A DNA stretch of 53,484 nt from Bacillus sp. AFS015802 (GTDB taxonomy: Bacteria; Bacillota; Bacilli; Bacillales; Bacillaceae_B), in assembly GCF_002561455.1 (NCBI RefSeq), contig NZ_NTUP01000015.1:1-53484 (forward strand), read 5' to 3'. Under the pieces are notes generated by a model. The model was not told the origin of the DNA. It did no database searches and saw only the letters and a list, made by a program, of their open reading frames with translations. This document shows positions 1 to 7,942 of this stretch, one piece after another. Numbering within the stretch: the first letter of the stretch is position 1; each line of letters starts with the position of its first letter. The translations under genes were made by a program, and so were the position numbers.

Positions 1-47
1 TACGACTAGGTCAGTCTAGCAGAGCGGGTTTTATTAAATAATGAAAG

Positions 48-305
48 CTATTGCTGATTCACTTCATTCACGATGGAAGACAGATCGGATTTGAATTGTT
101 GAAGTTGTGCCCGTTGTGTATCCGAAGCCACTTCAAGTGCATTTTCAATTTGTTGATAGGCCTCATTCACTTCGTTCTTAAGATGTGCCAGTTGAGAACC
201 ATAGCTTGCTCCGTCGAGTACTAGCTCATTGATGGTATTCTGTACTTCCGTCACACTTTGTTCAGCAGCTTGAAACGCTTGTTGTTTATTTTTATGGTAG
301 GGCAT
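48..305 (-). CDS. Small helical protein, possibly DUF2524 (YtzC-like)
   Basis: An 85-residue, charged, glutamine-rich protein predicted to be almost wholly alpha-helical, with no signal peptide or membrane segment. The ATG is preceded by an AAGGAGAG ribosome site at good spacing. The C-terminal half, around the TQRAQLQQ stretch at residues 63-70, reminds me of the DUF2524/YtzC family of small Bacillus proteins, but this is recall and not an alignment. It is transcribed away from sspP and ends close to the window edge, so its operon context is not visible. The function is unknown. Confidence 0.7.
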   Translation of the reverse strand: MPYHKNKQQAFQAAEQSVTEVQNTINELVLDGASYGSQLAHLKNEVNEAYQQIENALEVASDTQRAQLQQFKSDLSSIVNEVNQQ

Positions 306-372
306 GGATGATCTCTCCTTATTCAGAAATTAGCTTTTTTAGTATGTCCAAAGAAGGGGAATTCCATGCAAG

Positions 373-403
373 TGAATAAACTTTTCATCTATATAGCATT
401 CTA
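373..403 (+). promoter_or_regulatory. Candidate sigma-G promoter of sspP
   Basis: TGAATA at 373-378 and CATTCTA at 397-403 are separated by 18 bp. This matches the forespore sigma-G pattern (TGMATA and CATWWTA) with one mismatch in the -10. It lies just upstream of a minor spore protein gene, the expected class of target. Confidence 0.6.
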
Positions 404-423
404 AAGAACAGGAGGGATGACAC

Positions 424-561
424 ATGAACAAAAACGATGGCAAAGATATGCGTAAAAACGCTCCAAAGCAATCAGGACAGCCGGAGCCTCTAAGTGGATC
501 ACATAAGGTTAAGAACCGCAACCATACTCGACAAAAAAACAATAGTCATCACGATATGTAA
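424..561 (+). CDS. sspP: Small acid-soluble spore protein P (SspP)
   Basis: A 45-residue hydrophilic protein starting [15 protein letters not shown] and containing GQPEPLSGS (18-26) and [11 protein letters not shown] (28-38). These are the recognisable blocks of the SspP minor spore protein family, whose members are about 48 residues long. Such proteins are made in the forespore and packed into the spore core. An AGGAGG ribosome site precedes the ATG. A sigma-G-like promoter lies 20 bp further upstream and a strong terminator follows, so it is probably a single-gene transcript. It is too short for ordinary ORF cut-offs. Confidence 0.9.
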   Translation: MNKNDGKDMRKNAPKQSGQPEPLSGSHKVKNRNHTRQKNNSHHDM

Positions 562-572
562 GATGTAAATGA

Positions 573-604
573 GGGAGTGCAGGCGTCTATAAGCCTGCAC
601 TCCC
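573..604. terminator. Bidirectional terminator between sspP and selA
   Basis: A perfect 12-bp inverted repeat (GGGAGTGCAGGC / GCCTGCACTCCC) with an 8-nt loop, followed on the + strand by TTT. It sits between the convergent sspP and selA genes. Confidence 0.8.
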
Positions 605-618
605 TTTCAGTCTGTATC

Positions 619-2019
619 TTACATTGTCTGCAATGCTTGGATGATTTCCATTTGTTCTTTCGTAGACACAGTCCGCAAATCGAAGAGGACGACCCCATCT
701 TGAATCCTTGTAAGAATAGAAGGGCTTCCCTTTCTAAGCTTCTCATGTATTTCCTGTGGGGAAATACCATCATGGATGACAGAAACGGTGTATGTGTCCA
801 GCTCAACTTCCGGCATCGTCCCTCCTCCAATTTGACTCTTTCCTTCTAAAATCTCTGATCTGTACCCCTTTTGCAGGGAGTGGATATCCTCTGCGAACTG
901 ACGGGACTGATGCAGGATTGCTTCTTTGGAACGGGTGATGGATTCAATGGTTGGATTTTTAACCTGTTCCTCCCCCTTGATATATTGTAGGAGAGTCATC
1001 TCCAGCGCTGCCAGTGTCATTTTGTCGACACGGAGTACGCGTGCAAGCTGATGTTTTTTTAACTGATCGATCCATCGCTTCTTTCCTGCAATGATTCCTG
1101 CCTGGGGTCCCCCTAATAATTTGTCACCACTGAAGGAGACGAGGTCCACCCCTCTTTCTAAGACTTCTTTGACAATGGGCTCATTTCCGATCCCAGCCCG
1201 GGTGAAGTCGTAAAAGGCACCACTTCCTAAATCTTCGTAATAAAGGATACCGGAATGCAATTGAGATAATTCAACCAGTTCATCGGTAGAAACGGAAGCT
1301 GTAAATCCTTTTATGATGAAATTGCTTTGATGAACCTTCATGATCATGCTGGTTTCTTCGTTCATCGCCTCTTCATAATCCCTTATATGGGTCTTGTTCG
1401 TTGTACCCACTTCATGGAGGAGAGCCCCGCTTTCTTCCATGATGGAAGAAATCCGAAATGACCCGCCGATCTCCACCAGTTCCCCCCGGGAGACGATCAC
1501 TTCTTTTTGCCTGGCAAGTGCAGAGAGGATAAGAAAGACGGCTGCAGCATTATTATTCACAACCATGGCCGCCTCCGCTCCTGTCAACTCACAGATGAAC
1601 TTCTCGGCATGACTGTGCCTCGAGCCCCTGACACCCTCATCAATGTCATATTCCAGATTACTGAATTGACAAGAAACCTCAATGACATGGTTTATCGCTT
1701 CCTGACCTAAGCGTGCCCGTCCTAAGTTGGTATGTAAGATGGTACCTGTGGCATTTATGATTCTTCGGAGTGACGGGAAATATGATTCGTGTACCATGGC
1801 TTCTGCCCGGGCCAGCACCTCTTCGAGAAATGCTTCGGATGAGGGATGAGGTCCCTTCCACTCATCATTCAAAATGGAGATCCGACAAAATGATATCGCT
1901 TTTTTTAAGAGGTCCGTCCCTATTTCAGTCGAAATCTCGTGATGACGGAGGAAAGTATGGAATTTTGTGGTTTGCTGGATTTCATGAATGGGTGGTATGT
2001 GTCTGACGAGATGTTTCAT
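619..2019 (-). CDS. selA: L-seryl-tRNA(Sec) selenium transferase (SelA)
   Basis: SelA is the PLP enzyme that converts seryl-tRNA(Sec) to selenocysteinyl-tRNA(Sec) using selenophosphate. The 466-residue length is typical of the family. The INATGTILHTNLGRA block (88-102), the NNNAAAVFLIL block (155-165) and the PLP-lysine motif SFSGDKLLGGPQ with Lys300 are all visible. A GGGGGA ribosome site precedes the ATG. Its partner selD lies 1 kb away, separated by an Hsp20 gene and by a UGA-containing selenoprotein gene. That neighbourhood supports genuine selenocysteine use and not a stray PLP enzyme. One copy of the GGGACGGACCT motif is embedded at 1910-1920. Confidence 0.95.
   Translation of the reverse strand: MKHLVRHIPPIHEIQQTTKFHTFLRHHEISTEIGTDLLKKAISFCRISILNDEWKGPHPSSEAFLEEVLARAEAMVHESYFPSLRRIINATGTILHTNLGRARLGQEAINHVIEVSCQFSNLEYDIDEGVRGSRHSHAEKFICELTGAEAAMVVNNNAAAVFLILSALARQKEVIVSRGELVEIGGSFRISSIMEESGALLHEVGTTNKTHIRDYEEAMNEETSMIMKVHQSNFIIKGFTASVSTDELVELSQLHSGILYYEDLGSGAFYDFTRAGIGNEPIVKEVLERGVDLVSFSGDKLLGGPQAGIIAGKKRWIDQLKKHQLARVLRVDKMTLAALEMTLLQYIKGEEQVKNPTIESITRSKEAILHQSRQFAEDIHSLQKGYRSEILEGKSQIGGGTMPEVELDTYTVSVIHDGISPQEIHEKLRKGSPSILTRIQDGVVLFDLRTVSTKEQMEIIQALQTM
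1910..1920. repeat. Intragenic copy of the GGGACGGACCT motif (in selA)
   Basis: An exact copy of the 11-mer that forms the ends of the six intergenic elements. Here it is single and encodes Gly-Thr-Asp-Leu near residue 34 of SelA. Confidence 0.8.
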
Positions 2020-2118
2020 TTTGTTCCCCCTGTCTTCTTTTTACCCATTATAACACCCTCACCATTTATTTTAGAACGAATACAATATGTAAAAGACGTA
2101 GTTGGGGGTCAGGTGTAA

Positions 2119-2511
2119 ATGAGTAAGGATAAGGAGGATTTCTATTTAGAGAACTGGGAGGAAAGTATGAAGGATTGGTTATTGGATCCAGCTACGGTTC
2201 AATTGGATGAACAGGAATTTCGTGTCGACTTCCTTGATACGACTGAATCGTTCATAGTGGAGATCGAGACAGAGAATATTTGTCCCGAGGAATTGATTAT
2301 TAAGAAAAAGGATACTCAATTATTGATATCAATCATGCTGAAAGACGAAAGTAAACTCAGAAAACGGTCCATTTGTTTTCCTTTTTGTTTAAAGCAACGA
2401 TCCATCACTTATTCCATTGAGCATCATACAATCGAGATCAATGTTCCTAAAAAGGAATGTTCCACCCCCTCATCCTTCGTGATTCGGGTTCAGGGATTGT
2501 CGTGTGAATAA
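2119..2511 (+). CDS. Hsp20/alpha-crystallin-like protein
   Basis: A 130-residue acidic protein. Residues about 30-125 have the alternating beta-strand pattern of an alpha-crystallin fold: FRVDFLDTTESFIVEIE, then LIIKKKDTQLLISI, then ending in IEINVPKK, where family members have the usual 'I.i.lPK' strand. An HSP20-like or CotM-like spore coat role is possible. There is no membrane segment or signal. A GGTG element at normal spacing supports the ATG. The gene lies between selA and the SelW-like gene, is transcribed divergently from selA, and has its own terminator. I see no reason to tie it to selenium metabolism. Confidence 0.7.
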   Translation: MSKDKEDFYLENWEESMKDWLLDPATVQLDEQEFRVDFLDTTESFIVEIETENICPEELIIKKKDTQLLISIMLKDESKLRKRSICFPFCLKQRSITYSIEHHTIEINVPKKECSTPSSFVIRVQGLSCE

Positions 2512-2529
2512 TTTTCATAATCAAACCAA

Positions 2530-2551
2530 GGTCTTTAGCATGCTAAAGACC
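2530..2551 (+). terminator. Terminator after the Hsp20-like gene
   Basis: A perfect palindrome with 11-bp arms (GGTCTTTAGCA / TGCTAAAGACC), followed by TTTTT. It could also act weakly for the convergent SelW-like gene that ends at 2564. Confidence 0.8.
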
Positions 2552-2563
2552 TTTTTCCCTGGT

Positions 2564-2803
2564 TTACAGGGATTCGATGATTGAAATAATCCGGTTGATT
2601 TCAGGAAAAACACCTGTATCGAGCTTGGAATAAATCTTTTCTTCCCCTACAGTAATCTCGAAGGCGCCTCCAGAGGACGGTACTAACGTCAATTCCTCCA
2701 AGTTGGACCTGAAGTGATTGAATAACTGTTCCGCGAAACTCGCGGCTTTAGGTGCATAGTTTCACATCATGCAGAATTCTATTGTCATTTTTACTTTGTT
2801 CAT
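2564..2803 (-). CDS. SelW/Rdx-family selenoprotein with in-frame UGA (CxxU)
   Basis: This gene is invisible to standard ORF calling because codon 14 is UGA (2762-2764). Read as selenocysteine, it gives 79 residues starting MNKVKMTIEFCMMUNYAPKA. The Cys11-x-x-Sec14 redox motif follows the first beta strand. The C-terminal half, GGAFEITVGEEKIYSK (45-60) then DTGVFPEINRII (62-73), is the hallmark of the Rdx (SelT/SelW/SelH) thioredoxin-like family. The length is typical for SelW. A GGGGGA ribosome site 8 bp upstream selects the ATG at 2803; an ATG at 2809 is too close to it. A hairpin with a GUU loop lies about 23 nt past the UGA. The Met-Met between Cys and Sec is less usual than Gly-containing spacers. 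Family role: thiol redox, substrate unknown. Confidence 0.92.
2731..2745 (-). promoter_or_regulatory. Bacterial SECIS hairpin of the SelW-like gene
   Basis: In the mRNA this reads CCGCGA-GUU-UCGCGG, a perfect 6-bp stem closed by a 3-nt loop beginning with G. The loop starts about 23 nt after the UGA, inside the usual window for bacterial SECIS elements read by SelB. The selD hairpin has the same GUU loop. Confidence 0.82.
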
Positions 2804-2851
2804 CAACATCTTCCCCCTTCCATCCTGAAAGTGTTTTGATCGTATGATTTC

Positions 2852-2880
2852 ATTCTATATTACAGTAAATACATGTGCAA
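2852..2880 (-). promoter_or_regulatory. Possible sigma-A promoter of the SelW-like gene
   Basis: On the minus strand, TTGCAC (2880-2875) and TAGAAT (2857-2852) are 17 bp apart, and the gene starts about 50 bp downstream. The -10 matches 5 of 6 bases and the -35 only 3 of 6. Confidence 0.4.
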
Positions 2881-2924
2881 ATATACATTTCTTTCTTCAA
2901 TCCAATCATCTCTATACTTCTCTT

Positions 2925-2954
2925 TTGCTCAATTGTATTTTCATCCTGTACAAT
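2925..2954 (+). promoter_or_regulatory. Possible promoter of selD
   Basis: TTGCTC at 2925-2930 and TACAAT at 2949-2954 with an 18-bp spacer, 31 bp ahead of the selD ATG. The -10 matches 5 of 6 bases; the -35 is weak. Confidence 0.35.
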
Positions 2955-2985
2955 GGGATTATTCATACATAAAGAGGTGAACTGA

Positions 2986-4038
2986 ATGAGCAAGGAAGAA
3001 ATAATCCGGTTAACAGAACTTTCTTCAAAGGCTGGCTGAGGCTGCAAAATTAGTCCTAGTGACTTGACGCAAGTTTTGCGTCAGCTACCTCCTCAACCAT
3101 TTACGAAAGATTTATTAGTAGGGAACGAATCGTCAGACGACGGTGGCATCTTTCAACTGACAGATGATCTTGCCATGGTGCAAACGGTAGATTACTTCAC
3201 ACCTATTGTAGACGATCCTTACCAATTCGGCCAAATTGCCGCAGCGAATGCGCTAAGTGACGTGTATGCTATGGGTGGAACGCCGAAAACGGTCTTAAAC
3301 ATTGTAGGCTTCCCCATTAAAAAGCTGGGAAGCGAGATGCTCGCCGCCATTCTCAGAGGGGCACAAAGTAAAGTGATCGAAGCCGGTGCCGTGACAGTGG
3401 GTGGTCATTCCATCGACGATCAAGAGCCTAAATTCGGTCTGAGCGTGACAGGGATCGTGCATCCGGAAAAATATTGGACCAATACCGGGGCAAAGGAAGG
3501 AGACGTCATTGTCCTGACAAAGCCATTGGGTGTAGGGATCATGACAACAGGGATCAAGCGTCAGGTTGTGACCTCAGCCCAGGAAACGTCTGTTATCGAA
3601 GTAATGAGCATGTTGAATAAAGAGGCTGCAGAAGTACTGCAAGGGTTCCGTCCCAATGCCGTCACAGATGTGACCGGGTTCGGATTAATGGGGCATGCTT
3701 ATGAAATGGCCAAAGGCAGTCACGTGTCAATCGAATTCTCCTACTCCTCTATCCCTTTGTTGGAAGGTACGAAAAAATTAGCAGATCTGGGAGTTATCCC
3801 AGGTGGAACGAAAGCGAACCATGCATGGCTTGAAGACAAAGTGTATTATGATTCGGGTCTTACACAGGAAGATCAATGGATTCTATGTGATGCCATTACA
3901 TCAGGTGGTTTGCTCGTCAGCTTACCTGCGGCCCAAGGAGAAAGATTAATAGAAGAACTTAAACATCACCGGGTCCCCGCCGGAATCATTGGTCACGTTC
4001 ATTCGAAACAAACTTGGTGTATCTCAGTGAAAAATTAA
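2986..4038 (+). CDS. selD: Selenide, water dikinase (SelD), itself a selenoprotein
   Basis: SelD makes selenophosphate from selenide and ATP, the selenium donor for SelA. The reading frame starts at ATG 2986 behind AGAGGTGA and meets UGA at codon 18 (3037-3039), exactly where the family carries Cys or Sec in the G-(C/U)-G-C-K active-site motif. Here it reads KAGUGCKISPSD, residues 15-26. The protein is then 350 residues, a normal SelD length. Without recoding, a caller begins at Leu27 (3064) and loses the catalytic residue and the flexible N-terminus. The later DDGG and AANALSDVYAMGG blocks (ATP and metal binding) are intact. A perfect hairpin with a GUU loop follows the UGA. It converges on the helicase gene through a shared terminator. 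Confidence 0.96.
3065..3083 (+). promoter_or_regulatory. Bacterial SECIS hairpin of selD
   Basis: TGACGCAA-GTT-TTGCGTCA is a perfect 8-bp stem with a 3-nt loop starting with G. The loop starts 34 nt after the UGA at 3037-3039, within the known bacterial range. It lies inside the coding region for residues 27-33 and shares its loop with the SelW-like SECIS. Confidence 0.85.
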
Positions 4039-4043
4039 AAAAG

Positions 4044-4085
4044 CGGAGTCCCCTTGAGAGAAGTATTCGTCTCAAGGGGACTCCG
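4044..4085. terminator. Bidirectional terminator between selD and the helicase gene
   Basis: A 16-bp perfect stem (4044-4059 with 4070-4085) and a 10-nt loop, with A-rich sequence before and T-rich sequence after it, serving both convergent genes. Confidence 0.9.
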
Positions 4086-4086
4086 T

Positions 4087-6312
4087 TTATTTTTCTTGGA
4101 TCATCTTGAAGAATTGGCCGGTTATCTTTTTTGACAAAATCCTCACCTGGAAAGGGAACGGGTTTTCACTCCTAGAGAAAGAATTGAACCAAATCACTTT
4201 TTCATCCAAGGCAATGAAAGGAATATATGTTATCGAATTCTTTAGCTGGATCTTGGGAGATGATTGTAATTCTGTCCCGGACCGACAGAGGATGGTGACA
4301 CTCTTAACCTCTGAAGCAACCTTTAATGCATTCATCATATCTTCGGAAATATCTTTTATATCATGGACATTCACGATGATCTTGCTTTTAGCGGCTTTAA
4401 AATCTTTTTCCAGCTTTTTATGGTCGTTGGATCTAACCCATTTCATCTTCTTTGTAGTGGTGGGAATAAGTGAAGCACCCGTTTCCTTATGCCCTTTCTG
4501 TTGAAGATGCGAGATCAATTGATGGATCGGTTTCGACGGATGTGTCTTTTCCTTGATGAACTGATCATTTCCAAGCAGAATAAACTTCCCTCTCGCACGA
4601 GTAATGGCTACATTGATCAGCCTCTCGCTCCCTTTTCGGGTAAGCAGCGTACCCGGCTTGCCGTGAGAAACCCCATCAACAAGATCAAATAATATCATAT
4701 CATTCTCAGATCCTTGAAAGCCATGGACCGTGGCTGCATAGATGTCAGCTGAAGGATCTGAACTCTTTACCAATTCATCCAGTAAGAGATTATACCATTT
4801 GGCCTGGCTGCGATATGGAGTCACAATCCCGATAGAATGCAAGCCATCCTCCACTGCCAGGAGGGTCAATTGGATCGTGACTAAGCTGGATAACACATTC
4901 CATCTTGACCCTTTTTGGGTTTCTGCCCATTCAGTGCCTTCTTTCAGTGAAAACAGGACCGCTCCCCGAGAGGGAAAAGGGTGTTTATTCGTGATGCCCC
5001 TCCGAATGGTTTCGACTGAATGATGGTCCCCCACCCTTGAATGGTAAATATATTGATTCGTGAATGCCGAAATACTGGGGTGCATTCGTCTCTGTTCAGG
5101 AAGCAGCAAGAGCTGGGGGTGATCCCACCCTTTCTCGACGGCCCCTGCGACACCCGCTGAATGAAAGATGTCTTCTTTTAGCCACTTGGCAGCCAATGGA
5201 TGAAAGGATGTTGAAATAGGTGGCAGTTGTTTGAAATCGCCACAAATGATGATCTTTTTTCCAAGGGAGGCAGCGAATGCTACTTGAGGGACATACGCCA
5301 TGCTTGCCTCATCCACAATGACAAGATCGAATTCATCTTCATAAAAAAGTCGGTCGATGGCGGCTTTAGAAAGTGTGGTACCGATCACCTTTGCCTCCGA
5401 TACCAGCTCCCCTTCCCTTCTCTTAAACGTTTCTTTAATTTTTTGATAATGGACTTCAAGCTGTGACAGTCTATCTGAGTCATATGCCGAATAGTTTTTA
5501 GATAATTTTTTTTTGAGTCTTTTTCTGTACTTTTCCACTTTCCCTTTTTCTTCGGATAGAGTTGGATCCTCTTTCTCCAGTAATTGAAGCACATTTAAAT
5601 CCGTGACTCCTGCCCGATAGTTTTTCCTGCTTGCCCCGTACCTGATGACTTCTCCAGGCACCCAGCGATCGTGGCTGCTTAAGAAATGATGCATTTCTTC
5701 TATTAATACATCCACTGCTGCATTACTGTGGGAGAGAAGAAGCACCTTTTGCCCTTCTGAATAATGATAAGCCGCCACCCGGGCAAGCGTATAGGTTTTG
5801 CCTGTACCAGGTGGTCCCCACAGGTAGGTTACGGGATTATATTTGCTTCTGACATACGCTTCGTGCAAGGGAGTCTTATATTCCGTCATAGGATGCGTTT
5901 TATCCATGTCCGGGAACATCACCTTCTGAATGCGCCGTGTTTTTCCATGACGTTCCTTGGCTTCATCCAATCGCTCCATGAGCTTCTCAAGAATCTCCCA
6001 TGGCTCATGAAGGATCTGACCAAATGAAAGAGTATCCCCGAGGAACTGATCGAATTCAAGTATGCATTCGCGATCCTCTGAACTGATCACCATCCCCGGA
6101 GTGGAGGATTGCTTTCGCTTAAACACGACGCTGCCCCCCTCAGGAAGCGTCGCAGGATAAGGAAGGGTAAACCAATAAATATAGGCACCTTCCCCCTTTC
6201 GGATGCATCTTCCTTCTTCTATTGAAATTCCAGTCGTCTCTCTTTTCTTCAGTTGCATGATTTCCATATCAAGAGCGGTTTTCCACTCTTCTATCATGTC
6301 TGTCATCTTCAT
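4087..6312 (-). CDS. Upf1-like superfamily 1 DNA/RNA helicase with PLD-like tail
   Basis: A 741-residue protein when started at ATG 6312, which has an AAAGGTGAT ribosome site; an upstream in-frame ATG at 6417 has no such support. SF1 motifs appear in order: Walker A GPPGTGKT (about 166-173), DEAS box VIVDEAS (331-337), GDFKQLPP, PEQRRMHPSI, TPYRSQ, VHGFQGSE and VAITRARG. The DEAS box and GFQGSE pattern belong to the Upf1/IGHMBP2-type 5'-3' helicases. The last 100 or so residues (ILCRSG..., then PFIALDEKVIWFNSFSR) look like a phospholipase D-like domain that lacks the HxK catalytic signature. It stands alone and converges on selD. The substrate is unknown; nucleic-acid repair or RNA surveillance roles are inferences from the family. 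Confidence 0.85.
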   Translation of the reverse strand: MKMTDMIEEWKTALDMEIMQLKKRETTGISIEEGRCIRKGEGAYIYWFTLPYPATLPEGGSVVFKRKQSSTPGMVISSEDRECILEFDQFLGDTLSFGQILHEPWEILEKLMERLDEAKERHGKTRRIQKVMFPDMDKTHPMTEYKTPLHEAYVRSKYNPVTYLWGPPGTGKTYTLARVAAYHYSEGQKVLLLSHSNAAVDVLIEEMHHFLSSHDRWVPGEVIRYGASRKNYRAGVTDLNVLQLLEKEDPTLSEEKGKVEKYRKRLKKKLSKNYSAYDSDRLSQLEVHYQKIKETFKRREGELVSEAKVIGTTLSKAAIDRLFYEDEFDLVIVDEASMAYVPQVAFAASLGKKIIICGDFKQLPPISTSFHPLAAKWLKEDIFHSAGVAGAVEKGWDHPQLLLLPEQRRMHPSISAFTNQYIYHSRVGDHHSVETIRRGITNKHPFPSRGAVLFSLKEGTEWAETQKGSRWNVLSSLVTIQLTLLAVEDGLHSIGIVTPYRSQAKWYNLLLDELVKSSDPSADIYAATVHGFQGSENDMILFDLVDGVSHGKPGTLLTRKGSERLINVAITRARGKFILLGNDQFIKEKTHPSKPIHQLISHLQQKGHKETGASLIPTTTKKMKWVRSNDHKKLEKDFKAAKSKIIVNVHDIKDISEDMMNALKVASEVKSVTILCRSGTELQSSPKIQLKNSITYIPFIALDEKVIWFNSFSRSENPFPFQVRILSKKITGQFFKMIQEK

Positions 6313-6494
6313 AAATATCACCTTTGTCATACGATAAAAAATCAAGAACCTTATCATAACAATTAATGGGGTGAGTGTATATGGATATTGTCCGACTGGC
6401 AAAAAATGATTGATCATGCATAATTCATCGGAGTTGATGTTATAAAGCTTATTGTCAATATCCTGGATGAATGGTCCAAAATGTGCAAAAAAGA

Positions 6495-6513
6495 ACCGAT
6501 CCTTTCAATCGGT
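6495..6513 (-). terminator. Terminator of the first globin-coupled receptor gene
   Basis: ACCGAT / ATCGGT stem with a short loop; on the minus strand it is followed by TTCTTTTTT. Confidence 0.75.
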
Positions 6514-6524
6514 CCTTTTCCACA

Positions 6525-7817
6525 TTATAATTCAGCTGTTAATTGACTCAATTGATCTGCGGAAATCGTTAAATGGGAAATGGCATTAGAAATTTCCTCC
6601 ACGGCCAGGGAAATCTCTTTCATTTCTGTTTCGATTTGCTCACTTTGATTTTTGGAGAAATAGATGGAATCTACAATCTCCTGAAAGAACACGTGAGCTT
6701 TATTCGTAGAGTCCATCCCGCTCTTCGCAGTCTCTTCCACAGAAACAATGTAACCGGATATTTTATCGACCTGTAATTTAGTCCCGTTAATGAGACTGGA
6801 TACATTCGTGACAGATTTTTTGGTCTGCTCGGAAAGCTTTCGCACTTCTTCTGCTACAATCGCAAATCCTTTCCCGTGTTCTCCTGCGCGGGCAGCTTCT
6901 ATACTTGCATTGAGGGAAAGTAAATTCGTTTGCTCTGCAATGGTTTGTACAATTGACACGATATCGAATATTTGGTTGGAAATTTGCTGCAATTGATGAA
7001 TCTCATGCAGCATTTCTCTCATGTCAGACAGAATTTTACTCATATGTTCTTTCTGAACACCCATCTTGTCTTTTCCCTCAACGGAGAAGTGACTTATTTT
7101 TTCTATTGATTGAGTCCCTTTTATCGATAATAAACTGACCTCACTCATTCTCGCGTTGATGGAATCCAAAGATGCCATTGACTCTTCCGATATGGCCGAT
7201 AAACCTGTTGTGGCTTCACGTACATTTTCGTTCATCTTTTCTTTTAAACGTTGTGACTCAGCTCTTATACCATCGATTTCGTCTTCATACGCTTCTAAAA
7301 CCAGTTGTTGCTCAAGATTTAAAATTTTTGTGAAGGCATTAATGACTTTATTATAATCATCCATATGCGTATAGTGTCTGAACATCACTTTGAAAATGGT
7401 GGTTTGCAGGTTCTGAAATGAAGCGATGTACCATTTGGTTGGAAGTCCGATATGTATATGCATCTTAGCGATTTTTCTTCGTTTTTCAATGAATGGCTGA
7501 TCAATGATCCCATTGGTCATTTCAACGACATGAATGGATAACGTCTGCTTTAAGCGATCTATGGTGCTGTATTTCTCTATGATCCCCAATAACGTAGAGT
7601 TATGTTCAATTGGATTGTAGAAGCCATCAATGATTTCTTTAATGTTTTCCTTTATATAAGGTTTTGTTGCCGATAATACAGCCAAATCCTCTTTTGACAA
7701 CTGAATCATATCCAATTGTTTTACGACATCCTGTGAAACGGCTATTCTTACTTCATTAGATTTTAATTCCAGCCTGTTATCAATCTCGTGTTTAGTTTTC
7801 TTTTTTAATAGTAGCAT
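6525..7817 (-). CDS. Globin-coupled methyl-accepting chemotaxis protein (HemAT-like)
   Basis: A 430-residue soluble chemoreceptor. Residues about 20-185 form a protoglobin sensor; the [16 protein letters not shown] segment (115-130) carries the likely proximal haem histidine His120. The remainder is a coiled coil and the MCP signalling tip with [18 protein letters not shown], needed to contact CheA/CheW. There are no membrane segments, as in HemAT aerotaxis transducers of Bacillus. The start at 7817 has AGAGGGG at good spacing, whereas the ATG six codons upstream lies ahead of that site. It is a single-gene unit bounded by terminators. A second, diverged globin-coupled receptor lies 6 kb away at 13729-15015. 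Confidence 0.92.
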   Translation of the reverse strand: MLLLKKKTKHEIDNRLELKSNEVRIAVSQDVVKQLDMIQLSKEDLAVLSATKPYIKENIKEIIDGFYNPIEHNSTLLGIIEKYSTIDRLKQTLSIHVVEMTNGIIDQPFIEKRRKIAKMHIHIGLPTKWYIASFQNLQTTIFKVMFRHYTHMDDYNKVINAFTKILNLEQQLVLEAYEDEIDGIRAESQRLKEKMNENVREATTGLSAISEESMASLDSINARMSEVSLLSIKGTQSIEKISHFSVEGKDKMGVQKEHMSKILSDMREMLHEIHQLQQISNQIFDIVSIVQTIAEQTNLLSLNASIEAARAGEHGKGFAIVAEEVRKLSEQTKKSVTNVSSLINGTKLQVDKISGYIVSVEETAKSGMDSTNKAHVFFQEIVDSIYFSKNQSEQIETEMKEISLAVEEISNAISHLTISADQLSQLTAEL

Positions 7818-7889
7818 TTGTACCCCTCTTAGCATGAAGTTAGTATAATAATCCTTTTTTGGAAATCCCGCGTAAATAATATATCAAAA

Positions 7890-7915
7890 AAACACCCATA
7901 TAAGTATGGGTGTTT
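7890..7915 (-). terminator. Terminator of the lytic transglycosylase gene
   Basis: An 11-bp inverted repeat (AAACACCCATA / TATGGGTGTTT) with a 4-nt loop. On the minus strand it runs into TTTTTTT. Confidence 0.85.
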
Positions 7916-7942
7916 AAAGGAAATTGTGACAATAGTAAGAAA

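Noticed and set aside
1..40. Possible tRNA or attachment site at the window start
   Set aside because: No cloverleaf or CCA end can be drawn from the bases present, and no integrase is nearby.
3064..4038. A 324-residue SelD frame beginning at Leu27
   Set aside because: It lacks a ribosome site and the catalytic residue. The frame is only the part of selD after the UGA; the gene starts at 2986.
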